From assembly GCA_030063045.1 (NCBI GenBank), contig JAQSEB010000012.1:868001-932000 (forward strand): a stretch of DNA of 64,000 nucleotides, in the 5' to 3' direction. The notes below the pieces were generated by a model. The model did no database searches. It worked only from the letters and a program-made list of their open reading frames with translations, and was not told where the DNA came from. Below are positions 1 through 11,802 of this stretch, piece after piece (position 1 is the stretch's first letter; each line of letters begins with the position of its first letter). The translations under genes and the position numbers were made by a program. Origin of the DNA: Pratylenchus scribneri. Taxonomy: Eukaryota > Nematoda > Chromadorea > Rhabditida > Pratylenchidae.

Positions 1-689
1 TAAGGCATAAAAATTATATCTAAAAGTACCAAATTGGAAAAAATTAAAAAAATGATGAATTGAAAAATTAAATTATTACAAATATCCAACAAATTAGAAC
101 ATAACAATCAGGGTAGAATAGGTGGATAAGGAAAATAAATCCAATCTATTTGTTTTCTTCATTTCTTTTTTCATCATAATCTACCAATATTTCGGCCATT
201 TTCTCCATCAACCAATGGAATATGTTGATTGGAATTGGTCCTGATAATTTCTTTGATTCAAACAATAATTCGTTGGCCTTGTTTGACATTGTTTGGAGTC
301 GAAAGTCAAATTGCTGATTTTGGCATGAGTGAATTTCCAATTTGTAGTTATAATGAAGGCCATTGACAATTTTTTGACAAATCATCGATGACTTAAAATG
401 ATTTAATAAATATTGTAATAACCAAAGTTGAGATTTAAATTTTAATTTTTTTGAAAGACCAATTCCCTATTTAAGGTCTAATTTAAAATTGTAAAAGGAC
501 TTAATAAAATTATTAATTGGCGCAAATTTTTATTCGACAAAATGCATTTATTTGTAAACAACCAATTAATAAAATTTTTAGCTATTCCTATAAAATCTAT
601 CCCTTGATGAGAATTACATTTTCCATAAATAAATGCATTTTATAGACAAAAGAATGTTCTCTTATAAAATTGGGAATATTTTTTTGCCG

Positions 690-1625
690 AAAGATTTTCA
701 TTCTTTTGTCGAAAGATCAGTTTTTTGATTATAACTTTTTTGTGTTGGATCCTAGACCCCCAAATCTCTTGCCCATTTTATAGAGTTATCGCGACGCATC
801 GACATCGATTGATATAGTTTGTCACGGTTTTGCCAAAATTCAAAGTGTTAAACCGTTCGAACCCTATTTTGGTTTATAAAACCAGTGGGACAGAGCCCCA
901 CTGGTTTAAAGCATGCTTCCGTTGCGGAAAAAGCGCGGGGCGCTTTAAGGTACCCCAGTAGGTTTATTTTATTCAAGTTTTGGACGGCTCGCTCCGCTCG
1001 CCTTGTATTTTTCAATTTTTTAAACCGGTTTAAGCTTATATCTCCAAACCGGTTTGGTCTTATAACTCGCTCAATACACCATTCGATCCGTCTCGCCAAG
1101 CTCTACAAATTTACTTTTTATCGCGCACTTCTATCTCAACTCTCAAAAAAGTTATTCAGGAATTTCTGACTCGCGCACCCGACCTTGGCCCAGTTGTCGA
1201 TTTGTAAGGCCATTCCTGGCCATGGTGGACCCCTGAACCTATATATCAAATGAAAGCGTACATTCTGGGGCATGATCCTTTTTTTGTTTCAAATCGATTG
1301 AAGTCCAGGGAAAAAAGTTTTACCTGGGCAAACCGGTTTCTTCGCAATCCTGAACCGCTATCAAAAAACCTATAGTTTTCCTGAATGCGCGCTGAAAAGT
1401 TGCCCCTAGGATGTGCAAGTCCCAAAACCTAAAATTTAAAAAAAGTTCCAAGTTTTTAAATGCAAATGTCGAAAGCATCTTTATATTATATAACTCTTGT
1501 AATTCTGAACCTAATCCCGACAAATCATATATCAATCGACGCGTCTCGATGAGCTCTATAAAATGGATATAAAGGGTCCAAGGATCAAGTATTAAAAAGT
1601 TACTAAACTTTCGGCAAAAGAATGT
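690..1625 (+). mobile_element. Repeat family R1, copy A, with terminal inverted repeats
   Basis: Both ends carry an inverted pair: around 750-830 (acccccaaatctcttgccca, tagagttatcgcgacgcatc) and around 1520-1610 in reverse complement. The middle holds AAACCGGTTT motifs and a GC-richer block with the key string gtttaaagcatgcttcc. Segment 870-1500 recurs in opposite orientation at 7185-8518. It lies in the long intron of gene C. No transposase is seen. The short open frames here are chance readings of repeat DNA. Confidence 0.7.
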
Positions 1626-2194
1626 ATTTTTTCGAGAAAAAAAATTCGCATTTATTAAATTACATCTCTATTTGAGATATTTTATATGAGTTTTCGCAGT
1701 CTCACCTTATTCTCTCCAGTTAAAATGGCCGCCCGTTTATCTTGCAATTCATTGAAGATAGCTTTCATTGCATCAAGCAGGCGATATGCATCCTCTGGCA
1801 CGGGAATATTTGGAAAATTTATGTAATGAACGCTCTTTTTGCCAATATTCTTTTCATATCTCTGGAAAAATTATTTATATATGTTGCGGATAATATTGGA
1901 AATTGGTGTGTTTCCTACCAAGTGCTGGGTTAGATAATTTTTGAAATCTGAGCTTAGGCACTGGTCAGACTCGAGAATAGGCTAATTGAACTCGACATGG
2001 TCGAATTTATTTATAAGATTTCATTTTCGGAAAGGTTTAAGCTGTATTTCTTCCGGCTTCGCGAGATTCCTTTTACACGGAGCCTTAACCCTAAACCCCC
2101 ATCCATAACCTTAACATTAAACAGTCCGGTCTGAAAATGAATTCTTATAAATAAATTCGACCATGCCGAGTCGAAGTTATAATAAGCCTAGAAA

Positions 2195-2504
2195 CAGTGT
2201 TGCCCCTTTAAAATGTGGAAATAAATTTAAAAAATTTTCCTATTGAGACCATTTTTTGGTCAAAATTTTTTAAATTTTTAGTCAAAATTTTCTATTTTAG
2301 TCAAAATTTCTATTTAGTCGAATAGTCGAATTTTTTTTATTGAAATTTTTTCTGAGATCATTTTTTAGTAAATTTTTCAATTAAAAATTTAGTTCTGGGG
2401 CCAGTCCCAGGGCTAGTGCCCAGGTTTATTTTCCGAGGCTGGGGCGAAAATTTTGAAAATCCGGGGCTTGGCGCCGGGCCCAAATTTTCTGACGCGCAAC
2501 ACTG
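2195..2504. mobile_element. hAT-like MITE
   Basis: The ends are CAGTGTTGCCCC and GCGCAACACTG, an imperfect inverted pair starting CAGTGTTG. It is flanked by perfect 8-bp direct repeats, CCTAGAAA, at 2187-2194 and 2505-2512. An 8-bp target duplication and CA-G...C-TG ends are typical of hAT elements. It is 310 bp with no coding capacity and sits in an intron of gene C. Confidence 0.85.
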
Positions 2505-3015
2505 CCTAGAAACCGAGATTTCCAAAATTATCCAACCCCATCACTTGGATAATTCCTACACCAATTTCCCAACATTATCCGTAACATATGTTGTAAATCT
2601 CTGTCTTTATTTAATAAAGAATGCTATGGCACACCTGCGTAATTTGAAGGTATTTTCTGCCTTTTCCTTGTTTAAACTCAATTTTCAATAGCCTGGGCAG
2701 CGATTCAATTTCCAGCCTATAGAACACTCTTTCATGTCGAATAAGCCCTATTTGCATTTTATTGACTTCTTCTTTATATGGAATTTGTTCTTTTCCATTA
2801 ACTTATAAAGGTGAGGTTATATTTAAAATTTTTCAATCTCCATACCATTATTCAATTTCAATTGCTCTTGTTGATTCGAAGAACTGAAAATATATGATAA
2901 GTTACAAATTTAAATAATGGTGAATTTTAGTGTTATGTTTTTCTTTTGTATTGATGGATGCTCATACTTGGAAACAATTTTTACTAAATTTACAGAGAAA
3001 GTATATTATTTATCA

Positions 3016-6000
3016 TCAAGGTTCTTTAATCAATTCAACTATACTTGTATACCTTTTCAATAATTCAGCCATTTGCTCCTTCAACCAATTGAATACATGC
3101 ATTGGGATTGGCCCATATAATTTTTCAAATTTATGTAATTTGTAAGCCTCAGTTGTTATTGTTCGGAGTTTAAATTCCAATTGTTTGGATAATGGTGAAA
3201 TGCAGATTTCCAATTTATAATCATAGAGAAGTCCATGCCTTACTATTTTGCGACATATTTGAGTCTTAAATTTGAAAAATTTATCCTTTCTTTCAATAGG
3301 GGCAAAGTGCAAATGTTATTATAGAATATCAAATGTGAATGTGACAGTAATTTTAATTTTTTTTCTCATAAATTTTTACATTTAATTCTTAGTATTTACT
3401 ATTTAACAAAATAATGTTTACTTTTATTTATAGTCATATTTTTCATTATCATTTTTAAGTGACATAAATACCTCAAATGGGATGTCATCCGGAATTTGAA
3501 GGTTGGGATATTTTTTCTGTAAATCATTATAGAGTTTGTCCATTGCGTCGAGCAGCCGATATGCATCCGAGGGCATTGGAATAGGTGGAAAATAAATAAA
3601 TTTGTTGCTCTCTTCTCCAAAATCTTTTGAATAATTCAATTTGTCAAATTTCTAAAAATAAATATTTTGAATTTGTTCTGATTTCATTTGCGGAAAATGT
3701 TTTTATGTAACAATTTTAAATAATATTTGATTTGATTCATTCCGGTATTATAGTTTACAATCCGGGTTATAATTATAATTTTCATTCCGAAAAGTGCAAT
3801 TGTAATTTCATTCCGAAAAGTGCAATTGTAATTTCATTCCGAAAAGTGCAATTTTAATTTCATTCTGAAAAGTGCAATTGTAATTTTCATTCCGAAAAGT
3901 GCAATTTTAATTTCATTCTGAAAAGTGCAATTGTAATTTTCATTCCGGAAAGTGCAATTGTAATTGTGATTGTAATTTTTATTACGGAAAGTACAATTGT
4001 AATTGCGATTGTAATTTTTAGTGCAATTATAATTGCGATTGTAATTTTTAGTGCAATTGTAATTGAGATTGTAATTTTTAGTGCAATTGTAATTGCGATT
4101 GTAATTTTTAGTGCAATTATAATTGCGATTGTAATTTTTAGTGCAATTGTAATTGAGATTGTAATTTTTAGTGCAATTGTAATTGCGATTGTAATTTTTA
4201 GTGCAATTATAATTGCGATTGTAATTTTTAGTGCAATTGTAATTGAGATTGTAATTTTTAGTGCAATTGTAATTGCGATTGTAATTTTTAGTGCAATTGT
4301 AATTGCGATTGTAATTTTTTAGTGCAATTGTAATTGCGATTGTAATTTTTTAGTGCAATTGTAATTGCGATTGTAATTTTTAGTGCAATTGTAATTGAGA
4401 TTGTAATTTTTAGTGCAATTGTAATTGCGATTGTAATTTTTTAGTGCAATTGTAATTGCGATTGTAATTTTTTAGTGCAATTGTAATTGCGATTGTAATT
4501 TTTAGTGCAATTGTAATTGAGATTGTAATTTTTAGTGCAATTGTAATTGCGATTGTAATTTTTTAGTGCAATTGTAATTGCGATTGTAATTTTTAGTGCA
4601 ATTGTAATTGCGATTGTAATTTTTAGTGCAATTGTAATTGCGATTGTAATTTTTAGTGCAATTGTAATTGCGATTGTAATTTTTAGTGCAATTGTAATTG
4701 CGATTGTAATTTTTTAGTGCAATTGTAATTGCGATTGTAATTTTTTAGTGCAATTGTAATTGCGATTGTAATTTTTAGTGCAATTGTAATTGCGATTGTA
4801 ATTTTTAGTGCAATTGTAATTGAGATTGTAATTTTTAGTGCAATTGTAATTGAGATTGTAATTTTTAGTGCAATTGTAATTGAGATTGTAATTTTTAGTA
4901 TTGAAATTTTTATTCCGGAAAGAGATTGTAAGTAATTGTGGTTGTAATTTTGTAGATACAAATAATTATTGCGAAAGACTAACCTGTACAATTTGAATGA
5001 ATTCTTCGCCCCGTTTGTTTCGCTGCAACTGAATTGTAATTTGCCTATCATGTTTTTCATTATGGATATTGACACTAAAATCTAATGTTTCTTCTCGCGA
5101 TATTTCCCATTGCTTATTTGTTTCATCGGAAATTGTTATCGCATTCTGCTGCTGGTGAGATGAATCTTAATAGTGATAAATTTTTATTTTCTTTAATTAA
5201 TAGATTTTGGATAAATAAAAAAAATTTAATCGAGAGAAATTTACCATTTTCCATTTCCGTGATCCATTTTGGTAGTGGTGATGGAAACGGTTCAATTTGT
5301 TGGCTTCCATCAAATGCACTTAATATTTTGGCCATTTTATCGCGCAATAAAGGAAGTAATCGAATTGGCATGAAAAGAGTCTTCGGTATATGTGTTGGAT
5401 CTGCCAAAGTTGTGATTGATTTCATTCTAAATTCCAATCGGCCATTGTACTGAACAAATCTAAGTCCATAATCATAATTGAGACCGCCTCTAACTCCAAT
5501 GAATAAGGAACAATTTGGAGGCTGAAAATAGTATAATTTAAATTTTTCTACGATATGAATTACAAGACGGATCCAATTATTTTCACAAATACAAAAAATT
5601 ATAAAACCCAAATTGATATTTTAGGGGAAGGACGGCCCGTATCCAGAAATTTTCAATAGGAGGGGAAATGGAGGGAGGGAGGGCTGAGGGCCCTATGAAA
5701 ATTTTTTTCTATTTAGGGGGAGTAATTTGAAAACAAATTCGAAAATTTTTCATTATACGGCGAAAAAAGAAAAAATTTCCCCAATGGGGGGGGGGGGGGG
5801 GGGATGATGACGACCCTATTTATTTTGATTTGCTTTATTATGTGGCTTTATAATTTATATTTAACCTTGTCTTGCTCGATAATTTTGCTCATCAATTCAT
5901 CCATTGCGCTGACAAATTTATATGCATCTTCGGGTATAAAAATTTGTACGAATTCACGGTAGTTGAAGAATATCTATATATTTTAAATTTTTTAAATTTG

Positions 6001-6742
6001 TAATAAATAAATGTATACCCGATTAATTAATGAAATCCATTTTGTGCTATTTAATCGATTCAATTCAATCTGCATTATTTTTGTTTCATTTTGTCCATTA
6101 AATTGTTCCACATATTCCAGTTTTTCAACATGCAATGTTTCAATTGATTCGGCCTGGCTTTTGGTTAAATTAGATTTGGTTCCAACATATTTATGGTGGC
6201 TGGATAAAAGATTAATAGAATTTTTGATTACAATTTTCTTAATTTAACCTTAAGTTCTTTGTCGAAAAATCCGCTTTTGATCGGTGTTTTTGTAGTAATG
6301 AATTGCAATGTGGCAATGTACCGAATGGAGAAGATGAGAAAAAGTTTAACTGAAAAATGGAATTTTTCGTTTTATTTCTATGATTTTATTAATTAAATTA
6401 GGTTATTATTTCTTTTACCAATAAAAATTACTCTTTTTACCAACAAAACAACTTTTGACTTCTAATAAATCAGAAACCGGTTTTAGACCATACAAACCTT
6501 ATACCAATTTGTAGATTGCCTTATACAAATTGTAGATCAATCTACAAATTAGTATAAGGTTTGTATAGTCTAAAAATGGTTTCTGATTTATTAGAAGTCG
6601 AAAACCGGTTTTGTTGGTAAAAAAAAGCATTTTTGTTAGTAAAAAGAGTAATTTTGTTGGTAAAAAATATTTTCCATTAAAATTATAGGAAAACCTGATT
6701 TGCAAAATTGCGAGTCAATATCAATAGCCTTTTTGTGTTCAT
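3016..6742 (-). CDS. PUR-like four-repeat nucleic-acid-binding protein, gene B
   Basis: Eight exons in consistent phase, 441 aa: 6695-6742, 6249-6349, 6019-6199, 5866-5973, 5245-5521, 4984-5165, 3472-3651, 3016-3264. Exon 1 codes MNTKRLLILTRNFANQ, a basic, acid-free N-terminus that could target mitochondria. Four repeats follow, each a run of beta-strands and an amphipathic helix: for example RQITIQLQRNKRGEEFIQIV then DAYRLLDAMDKLYNDLQ, and GRLEFRMKSIT then RLLPLLRDKMAKIL. This layout resembles the PUR family (strand ending RGRFLKI, then helix EFRDYLGDFI), whose members bind single-stranded DNA or RNA. The PUR assignment is by pattern only. A conserved SQQIEPFPSPLPKW linker follows repeat II. 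Intron 6 holds a 30-bp minisatellite, intron 4 a run of 18 G, and intron 1 a palindromic element. Gene A is a close paralogue; gene C is a truncated one. Confidence 0.7.
3783..4900. repeat. 30-bp minisatellite (family M30), locus 1
   Basis: Begins with about seven units of roughly 26 bp (cattccgaaaagtgcaattg...) and continues as about 29 units of 30-31 bp: gtgcaattgtaattgcgatt followed by gtaattttta. Variants change gcgatt to gagatt or add one T. It fills intron 6 of PUR-like gene B. The long hydrophobic open frames on both strands (VIAIVIFSA-type) are artefacts of a unit length divisible by three. The same unit occurs at 21092-21595 (reverse) and 23511-24145. Confidence 0.95.
5786..5803 (+). 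repeat. Homopolymer of 18 G
   Basis: An uninterrupted run of 18 G in intron 4 of PUR-like gene B, next to a G-rich stretch (aggggaaatggagggaggga, 5659 onward). Such a run is rare in DNA this AT-rich. It could form a quadruplex or mark the end of a decayed element, and its exact length is doubtful in any assembly. Confidence 0.9.
6416..6664. mobile_element. Palindromic foldback element in intron 1 of gene B
   Basis: The left arm (ttaccaataaaaattactc ... cttctaataaatcagaaacc) is repeated in reverse complement on the right (ggtttctgatttattagaag ... agagtaattttgttggtaaa). The arms meet around 6525-6545, giving a near-perfect hairpin. It shares the words tctgatttattagaa and gtataaggtttgta with the family R2 elements at 22.3, 52.1 and 63.5 kb. 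Non-coding. Confidence 0.75.
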
Positions 6743-7184
6743 ATTTCTGTTCTGGAAATGTAAGAAAATGCTTTTTATATATAAAATAAAAATAATCCGG
6801 GTAATTTAACGGTATTTAAAAAAATGAATGAAATATAAATTCCATTTATATTTTAATCTGTTTTTTTAAATTAAAAATTAATCAACAAAAACAATAATTA
6901 AAAATGACAATCGAGGAAAATGTGCGTACAAAAGGGAATTAATTCGATCTAACTTTTTTTCTTCATTTCTTTCAAATTCATCATTTATACACTATTTCAG
7001 CCATTTTTGTGGATCTGGAATATAAAATTTAGTCTTTAATGCATAATAATGCAAAAAATTCATTTACCCCATGAAAATGATCATTCATCAGATTTCGTTC
7101 CTTGCTTTTTTACTGCATTTTCACTTAATTTATGGGATTAAGAAGAGACCAACTGTGAAAAGAATAAATATTTTATTTTTTTTT
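6743..7184. other. Intergenic DNA between PUR-like genes A and B
   Basis: Plain AT-rich sequence upstream of gene B. Part of 6960-7090 resembles fragments of the PUR-like last exon (atttcagccatttttgtgga), but no intact exon can be read. Repeat R1 copy B starts at about 7185. Confidence 0.4.
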
Positions 7185-8518
7185 ATATAATATAAAGATG
7201 CTTTCGACATTTGCACATTAAATCAAATTTGAGCTTTTCTAGGGATTTTTAGGTTTTGTGACTTGCACATTCTGAGGTGGTATGAAAAGAATCAGTGGAA
7301 AATTACACTTGTATTTACCCACACGTATATCGGATGGAAACACCACGAATACAGGTGGTTCCCCTTTATGAAAAGAAAAACACGGATTTTGATGGCATTT
7401 CACCTGTGCTACAGTAATTCCGGTGGTGTTTACCACTCCCACTGAGAAAATCGGTGGCGTTTACCATACATTTAGACCTAATTTTCTTTAAAATTCTATA
7501 AAAATTCATAATGATTTTTTAAAATTTTAATTCTTTCACAAATATATGTAAAAAACTCTGGGCTTTCTTGTGAACCCAACATTGTTTTTCAAAAATATTT
7601 TAAAAATATTAAACCTGAATAAAAAATTAAAATTTTTATATAGAAAGATAGAGGAGAGTCTTTTCTATAAGATACAATTTATTTCATAATTTCATCTTTT
7701 TTTACTGATTTTTAATGATTTTTTAAAAAAGCGTGGTAAAAATGTCACACTAGGAAGAGGCGGTGGACAATTTCGGTGTATTTTGCCACAAATTTCGGTG
7801 GCAAATCCCACGTGGGACTTTCTTTTCATAAGTGGGAAATAGTAGTGGGATTTACCACCGAAAATTGGTGGGATATGCCACGGAAATCCGTGGATATTCT
7901 TTTCATACGGAAATGTGGGATTTACCACCGTAATCGGTGGCAACCAACACTCCCACGGATTCTTTTCATACCACCTCTGGGGGCAATTTTTTAGCGCGCA
8001 TTCAGGAAAAATACGCGTTTTTTGATATGGGTTCCGGGTCGCGCAGAAACCGGTTTAAAAACCGGTTTGTCCAGGTAAAACTTTTTTCCATGGACCTATA
8101 TCGTTTTGAAACCAAAAAAAGCGTGATGCCCTGAGTGCTAGCTACATTTTGATATATAGGTTCGGGGGTCTAACTCGAAGCCTAAGGGTCGATAAAATTG
8201 GTGAATTGGGGCCAAGTCGGGTGCGCGAGTCGAAAATATCCTTATAACTTTTTTGCGAGTTGAGATAACTCTGCGCGGTAAAGAGTAAAGTTGTAGAGCT
8301 CGACGAGATGAATTCAATGGTATATTGCGCGATGTTAAACCAAACCGGTTTCGAGATATACGCTTAAACCGGTTTAAAAAATTGAAAAATACGAGGCGAG
8401 CGGAGCGAGCCGTCTAAAACTTGAATAAAAAACCTACTGGGGTACCTTAAAGCGCCCCGCGCTTTTTCCGACCCGGAAGCATGCTTTAAACCAGTGGGGC
8501 TTTGCCCCACTGGTTAAA
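7185..8518 (-). mobile_element. Repeat family R1, copy B, interrupted by a nested insertion
   Basis: Reverse-oriented copy of the 870-1500 segment: it starts with taaagatgctttcgacattt and ends with the block containing ggaagcatgctttaaaccag. The match breaks at 7274 and resumes at 7977, where a 702-bp element has inserted. Copies A and B lie in opposite orientation on either side of gene B, so recombination between them could invert the gene. Confidence 0.75.
7275..7976. mobile_element. Nested foldback element with 19-bp terminal inverted repeats
   Basis: The termini AGGTGGTATGAAAAGAATC and GATTCTTTTCATACCACCT are perfect inverse complements, flanked by a 3-bp direct repeat CTG (7272-7274 and 7977-7979). 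The interior repeats short motifs such as ggtggtaaa, cttttcata and cggtgg in both directions. No transposase. A three-base duplication suggests a PIF/Harbinger-like origin, but CTG is not the usual TWA target. Confidence 0.75.
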
Positions 8519-8630
8519 ATTGAGATTCCAATTTAACAAAAAAAATTAAGATTATTATTGTAAAAAAGCTGAATATTTTATAGGTTTGAATAGGAATTAT
8601 ATAAAATTTTTAATATGTTTGATTTGAAAT

Positions 8631-10347
8631 TCAAACCAATATTTCAGCCATTTGCTCCTGTAACCAATGGAACACATCAATTGGAATTGGCTCAACTAAT
8701 TTGATCGGTGTAAAAAATGATCCAGTTTCATTAGTGAATGTTTCCATCCTAAAATTCAATTGCTTCTTCTTCATTTCACATAAATGAATTTCCAATTTAT
8801 AGTCGCAACAAAGACCTTTGACCGATTGATGGCAAATAATCGATGACTTAATTGGGAAATTATTTATTTAATTTAATTGGTATGAATACTTGATTTTGGC
8901 TTGGATGGATAAGACGTTTTCGTAAATCATCGGAGAGTGTTCGCATTGCATCCAACAAATGAGGGGCATTTTCGAATGGAATATGCGCAAAATTGAAGTA
9001 TTCATATTTATCCTCATTATCATCATTCTTCAATCCCGGTTTCTTATCAAATCTCTGGAATTTCTTTTTATATTATAAAGTGCAGCCCATAAGTGCTAAC
9101 CTGCCCTAATTGAATATATTCTCTACCACTTGCACCTCGCCAATATTCAATTTGTATTTTCCTGTTCCGTGGTTTATCATCAACCTTATAGACAAATGTG
9201 TCGCGAGAAAGTAATTGATGTTGTTCTTTATTAGCATTTTTACTGTTAACTGAATGGAATTAGTTTTAAGATTTTAAAATTAACAATCATAAATACCTTC
9301 CTCCGCTAACCATTTTGGAAGCGGTGATGGAGCTGGTCGAATTTGTTGGCTTCCATCAAATTTCACCAGCAATTTGGCCATTCGATCGCGTAAAAAAGGC
9401 AACAATCGAACTGGCAAGGGCACTGGAACACATTTTTGTGTTTTCTTTTCGATTAATTTCAATATAAATTCCAATTTGCCATCCTTTTTATTTGGGCCGA
9501 TCTCCAATATGTAATTGTAATGAAGACAACCATTTATGAATTCTTGGCAAATTGGAAGCTATTAAAAATCAGGGATATTTTATAAGATGTTAAGAACTTT
9601 TTCTTAATCTTTTTTTACAAATTATTTACAAAAAAAAACAAACATTGTTTTCCTGGTCGGCAAGTTTGCCCATCAATGAATCCATCGCTTTAATACACAA
9701 ATATGCATCATCTTTCACTGCTATGCTCGGAAAGCCGTAATACTCAAAGGGTTGCTTAAACAAAAAAAGAAAACTACGGACATTTTTATATAAAGAAAAG
9801 TAAACCTTTTTGCTTAAATTAATCCAATTATATCCATTCTTTTTATTATGTATCAATTTAATCTCCAAAAGATCTATACACCGTTTTAATGGATAATCAT
9901 AATTCAATGTTTCGATTCCCAGTGTTGCAAATTTATCATATTGTTCTTTTCTTGTGCTGTATTAAATTTAACATAATATTAGGAATGATTAAAATTTTCT
10001 TAATTTTTACCTTAAATTCCTTATAATAAAAATATTAAATTCTGTTCGGTGTTTTTTTTGCACTTCAAAATCATTCGATGTTTTTTGCAAGACATGGAAT
10101 GGAGAAAATGATGAAAAGAAATTAAACTAAAAAAAGCAATTAATGAATTTTTCAATTAATTATAAGCAAAGCAAACCTGTTGATTTTGAATATGCAAATT
10201 TGTTGTTTTCTCATCATTTTCTTCAAGCAGATATTTGCAAAATGAGCGGCTAGAGTAGTTTGAACGGTGGAATCGAAGAAAATTAAAATTGTGTAGATAA
10301 GAAATTGCAAAATTTCCTGTCAATGACAATAGCCTTCCTCGGTCCAT
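8631..10347 (-). CDS. PUR-like four-repeat nucleic-acid-binding protein, gene A
   Basis: Most intact member of the tandem family. Eight exons, 446 aa, all phases agree: 10177-10347, 10011-10126, 9806-9956, 9644-9754, 9297-9558, 9101-9249, 8890-9054, 8631-8846. It starts at MDRGRLLSLTGNF, a basic and aromatic N-terminus compatible with a mitochondrial transit peptide. The four strand-helix repeats include IQIEYWRGASGREYIQLGQ plus DAMRTLSDDLRKR, and LPFLRDRMAKLLVKFDG followed by the SQQIRPAPSPLPKW linker. The fold pattern suggests PUR-type single-strand nucleic acid binding. Known PUR proteins have three repeats per chain, whereas this has four. Introns are short and free of large repeats, unlike gene B. 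A divergent family confined to some nematodes is the alternative. Confidence 0.72.
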
Positions 10348-10400
10348 TCTGAAATTTTTGATTTTTTTAAAATAATTTATTTTATGAAATGATAGGAACT

Positions 10401-10971
10401 AGACCCCGGCAAATGGTCCCCATGGTCCCCATATGGGCCCGAGACGGCAGAGAAAAAAAGACATAAATGATCTTGGGGGCCAAAAAAATGGATGGTCCCC
10501 AATTGTGTTCCTTAATTTTTTGAATTTAACACATTGGCATTTATTTTTCGCAAAAAATATAACTAGCAGAGATGAAGAGAAAGCGAGAACAACGATGAAG
10601 TCTGACCTCGCCGCTGCCCGATTCCATTTCCCTTGGGCTGTCGCTAGCTGCTGCCCCGATTTGATTTCCCTCGGGCGGTCGCTGACTGATCCCTCAGGCC
10701 AAAGTCATTCGGGGCAGCAGCTAGCGACAGCCCAAGGGAAATCGAATCGGGCAGCGGCGAGGTCAGACTTCATCGTTGTTCTCACTTTCTCTTCATCTCT
10801 GCTAGTTATATTTTTTGCGAAAAATAAATGCCAATGTGTTAAATTCAAAAAATTAAGGAACACAATTGGGGAGTGGGGACCATTTTTTGGTCCCCAAGAT
10901 CATCTATGTCTTTTTAGAGAGGCGAGAGAGAGGCCCATTTAGGGAGCATGGGGACCATTTGCCGGGGTCTA
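10401..10971. mobile_element. Foldback transposon with 9-bp target duplication, MULE-like
   Basis: The ends start AGACCCCGGCAAATGGTCC and finish with its inverse complement. Pairing runs through almost the whole element up to a short loop near 10665-10705. Direct repeats ATAGGAACT flank it at 10392-10400 and 10972-10980. Nine-base duplications with very long terminal inverted repeats are characteristic of Mutator-like elements. It is clearly GC-richer than its surroundings and carries no transposase, so it is non-autonomous. The 169-aa open frame across it is the hairpin read through. Confidence 0.85.
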
Positions 10972-11228
10972 ATAGGAACTACTCAATAATAAAAGGTATA
11001 AATTCTCATTAAGAATAAATGTAATGGTTTTATACATAACAAATTAGTTAGAGTTTTACACAACAATGGAACAGCACAATGCATTTGATCCTCCTATATA
11101 GCCTATTAAGTAGAGTTCGGCAAGGCGCTTCGATTGTAGAATCGAAAAGTATTTTCTATTCTAATCAAAGGTTCCTACTCTTTCTCGGCTCAATTGCAGT
11201 TTAGTCGACCTTTCAAGCTTTCAACACA

Positions 11229-11750
11229 AATTTAACCGAGATGAAACACATTTTTCCGGAAAACACAAATCTAAAAGGATTGAAACACATTTTTCCGGAA
11301 ACACAAATCTAAAAGGAATGAGACACATTTTTCCGGAAAACACAAATCTAAACGGAATGAAACCCTTTTTTCCGGAAAACACAAATTTAACCGGAATGAA
11401 ACACATTTTTCTGGAAAACATAAATCGCAAAGGAATGAAACACATTTTTCCGGAACACAAATAAAACCGGAAAGAAACACATTTTTCCGGAAAACACAAA
11501 TCTAACCGGAAAGAAACACATTTTTCCGGAAAACACAAATCTAAAAGGATTGAAACACATTTTCCCGGAAAACACAAATCTCAAAGGAATGAAACACATT
11601 TTTCCGGAAAACACAAATCTCAAAGGAATGAAACACATTTTTCCGGAAAACACAAATCTAAAAGGAATGAAACACATTTTTCCGGAAAACACAAATCTAA
11701 AAGGAATGAAACACATTTTTCCGGAAAACATAAATCTAACCGGGAATGAA
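11229..11750. repeat. 39-bp minisatellite (family M39)
   Basis: About 13 units of 38-39 bp: gaaacacatttttccggaaa followed by acacaaatctaaaaggaat. Because 39 is a multiple of three, it yields repetitive open frames on both strands, but 38-bp units break them. No start context, splice site or homology supports translation. It shares the ttccgga hinge with families M30 and M35. Confidence 0.92.
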
Positions 11751-11802
11751 AAATCAAAATCAAACATTAGTTTTTTGACACTATTTAAATTATTAAATTT
11801 TC

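Larger units (their letters stand above)
146..2883 (-). pseudogene. PUR-like gene C, N-terminally truncated tandem copy
   Basis: Third member of the tandem PUR-like family, keeping only repeats III and IV. Exons visible on the minus strand: 2846-2883, 2635-2801 (strand-forming segment ending GRKYLQITQ), 1706-1861 (RYEKNIGKK..., helix EDAYRLLDAMKAIFNEL) and 146-391 (final repeat, FHWLMEKMAEILVDY, stop TAG at 146). Splice sites and phases match genes A and B exon for exon. Repeats I and II and the transit-like N-terminus are absent: gene B's stop at 3016 lies only 132 bp upstream of the first surviving exon. The introns carry an hAT-like element (2195-2504) and a large inverted repeat (about 690-1625). 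It could be a broken copy or a short gene whose start codon I cannot place. The remaining exons have no internal stops, so decay is recent or expression continues. Confidence 0.6.

Noticed and set aside
840..900. tRNA-like gttcgaacc string
   Set aside because: No acceptor or anticodon stem can be drawn; part of repeat R1.
3783..4900. CRISPR-like regular repeat
   Set aside because: No unique spacers; a simple minisatellite in a eukaryotic intron.
3966..5075. Long hydrophobic open frames (VIAIVIFSA-type, ALKITIAITI-type) at the M30 loci
   Set aside because: Produced by a 30-bp repeat on both strands; no start context, splice logic or conservation.
10433..10942. 169-aa open frame
   Set aside because: Lies wholly inside the foldback element; its two halves are translations of inverted arms.
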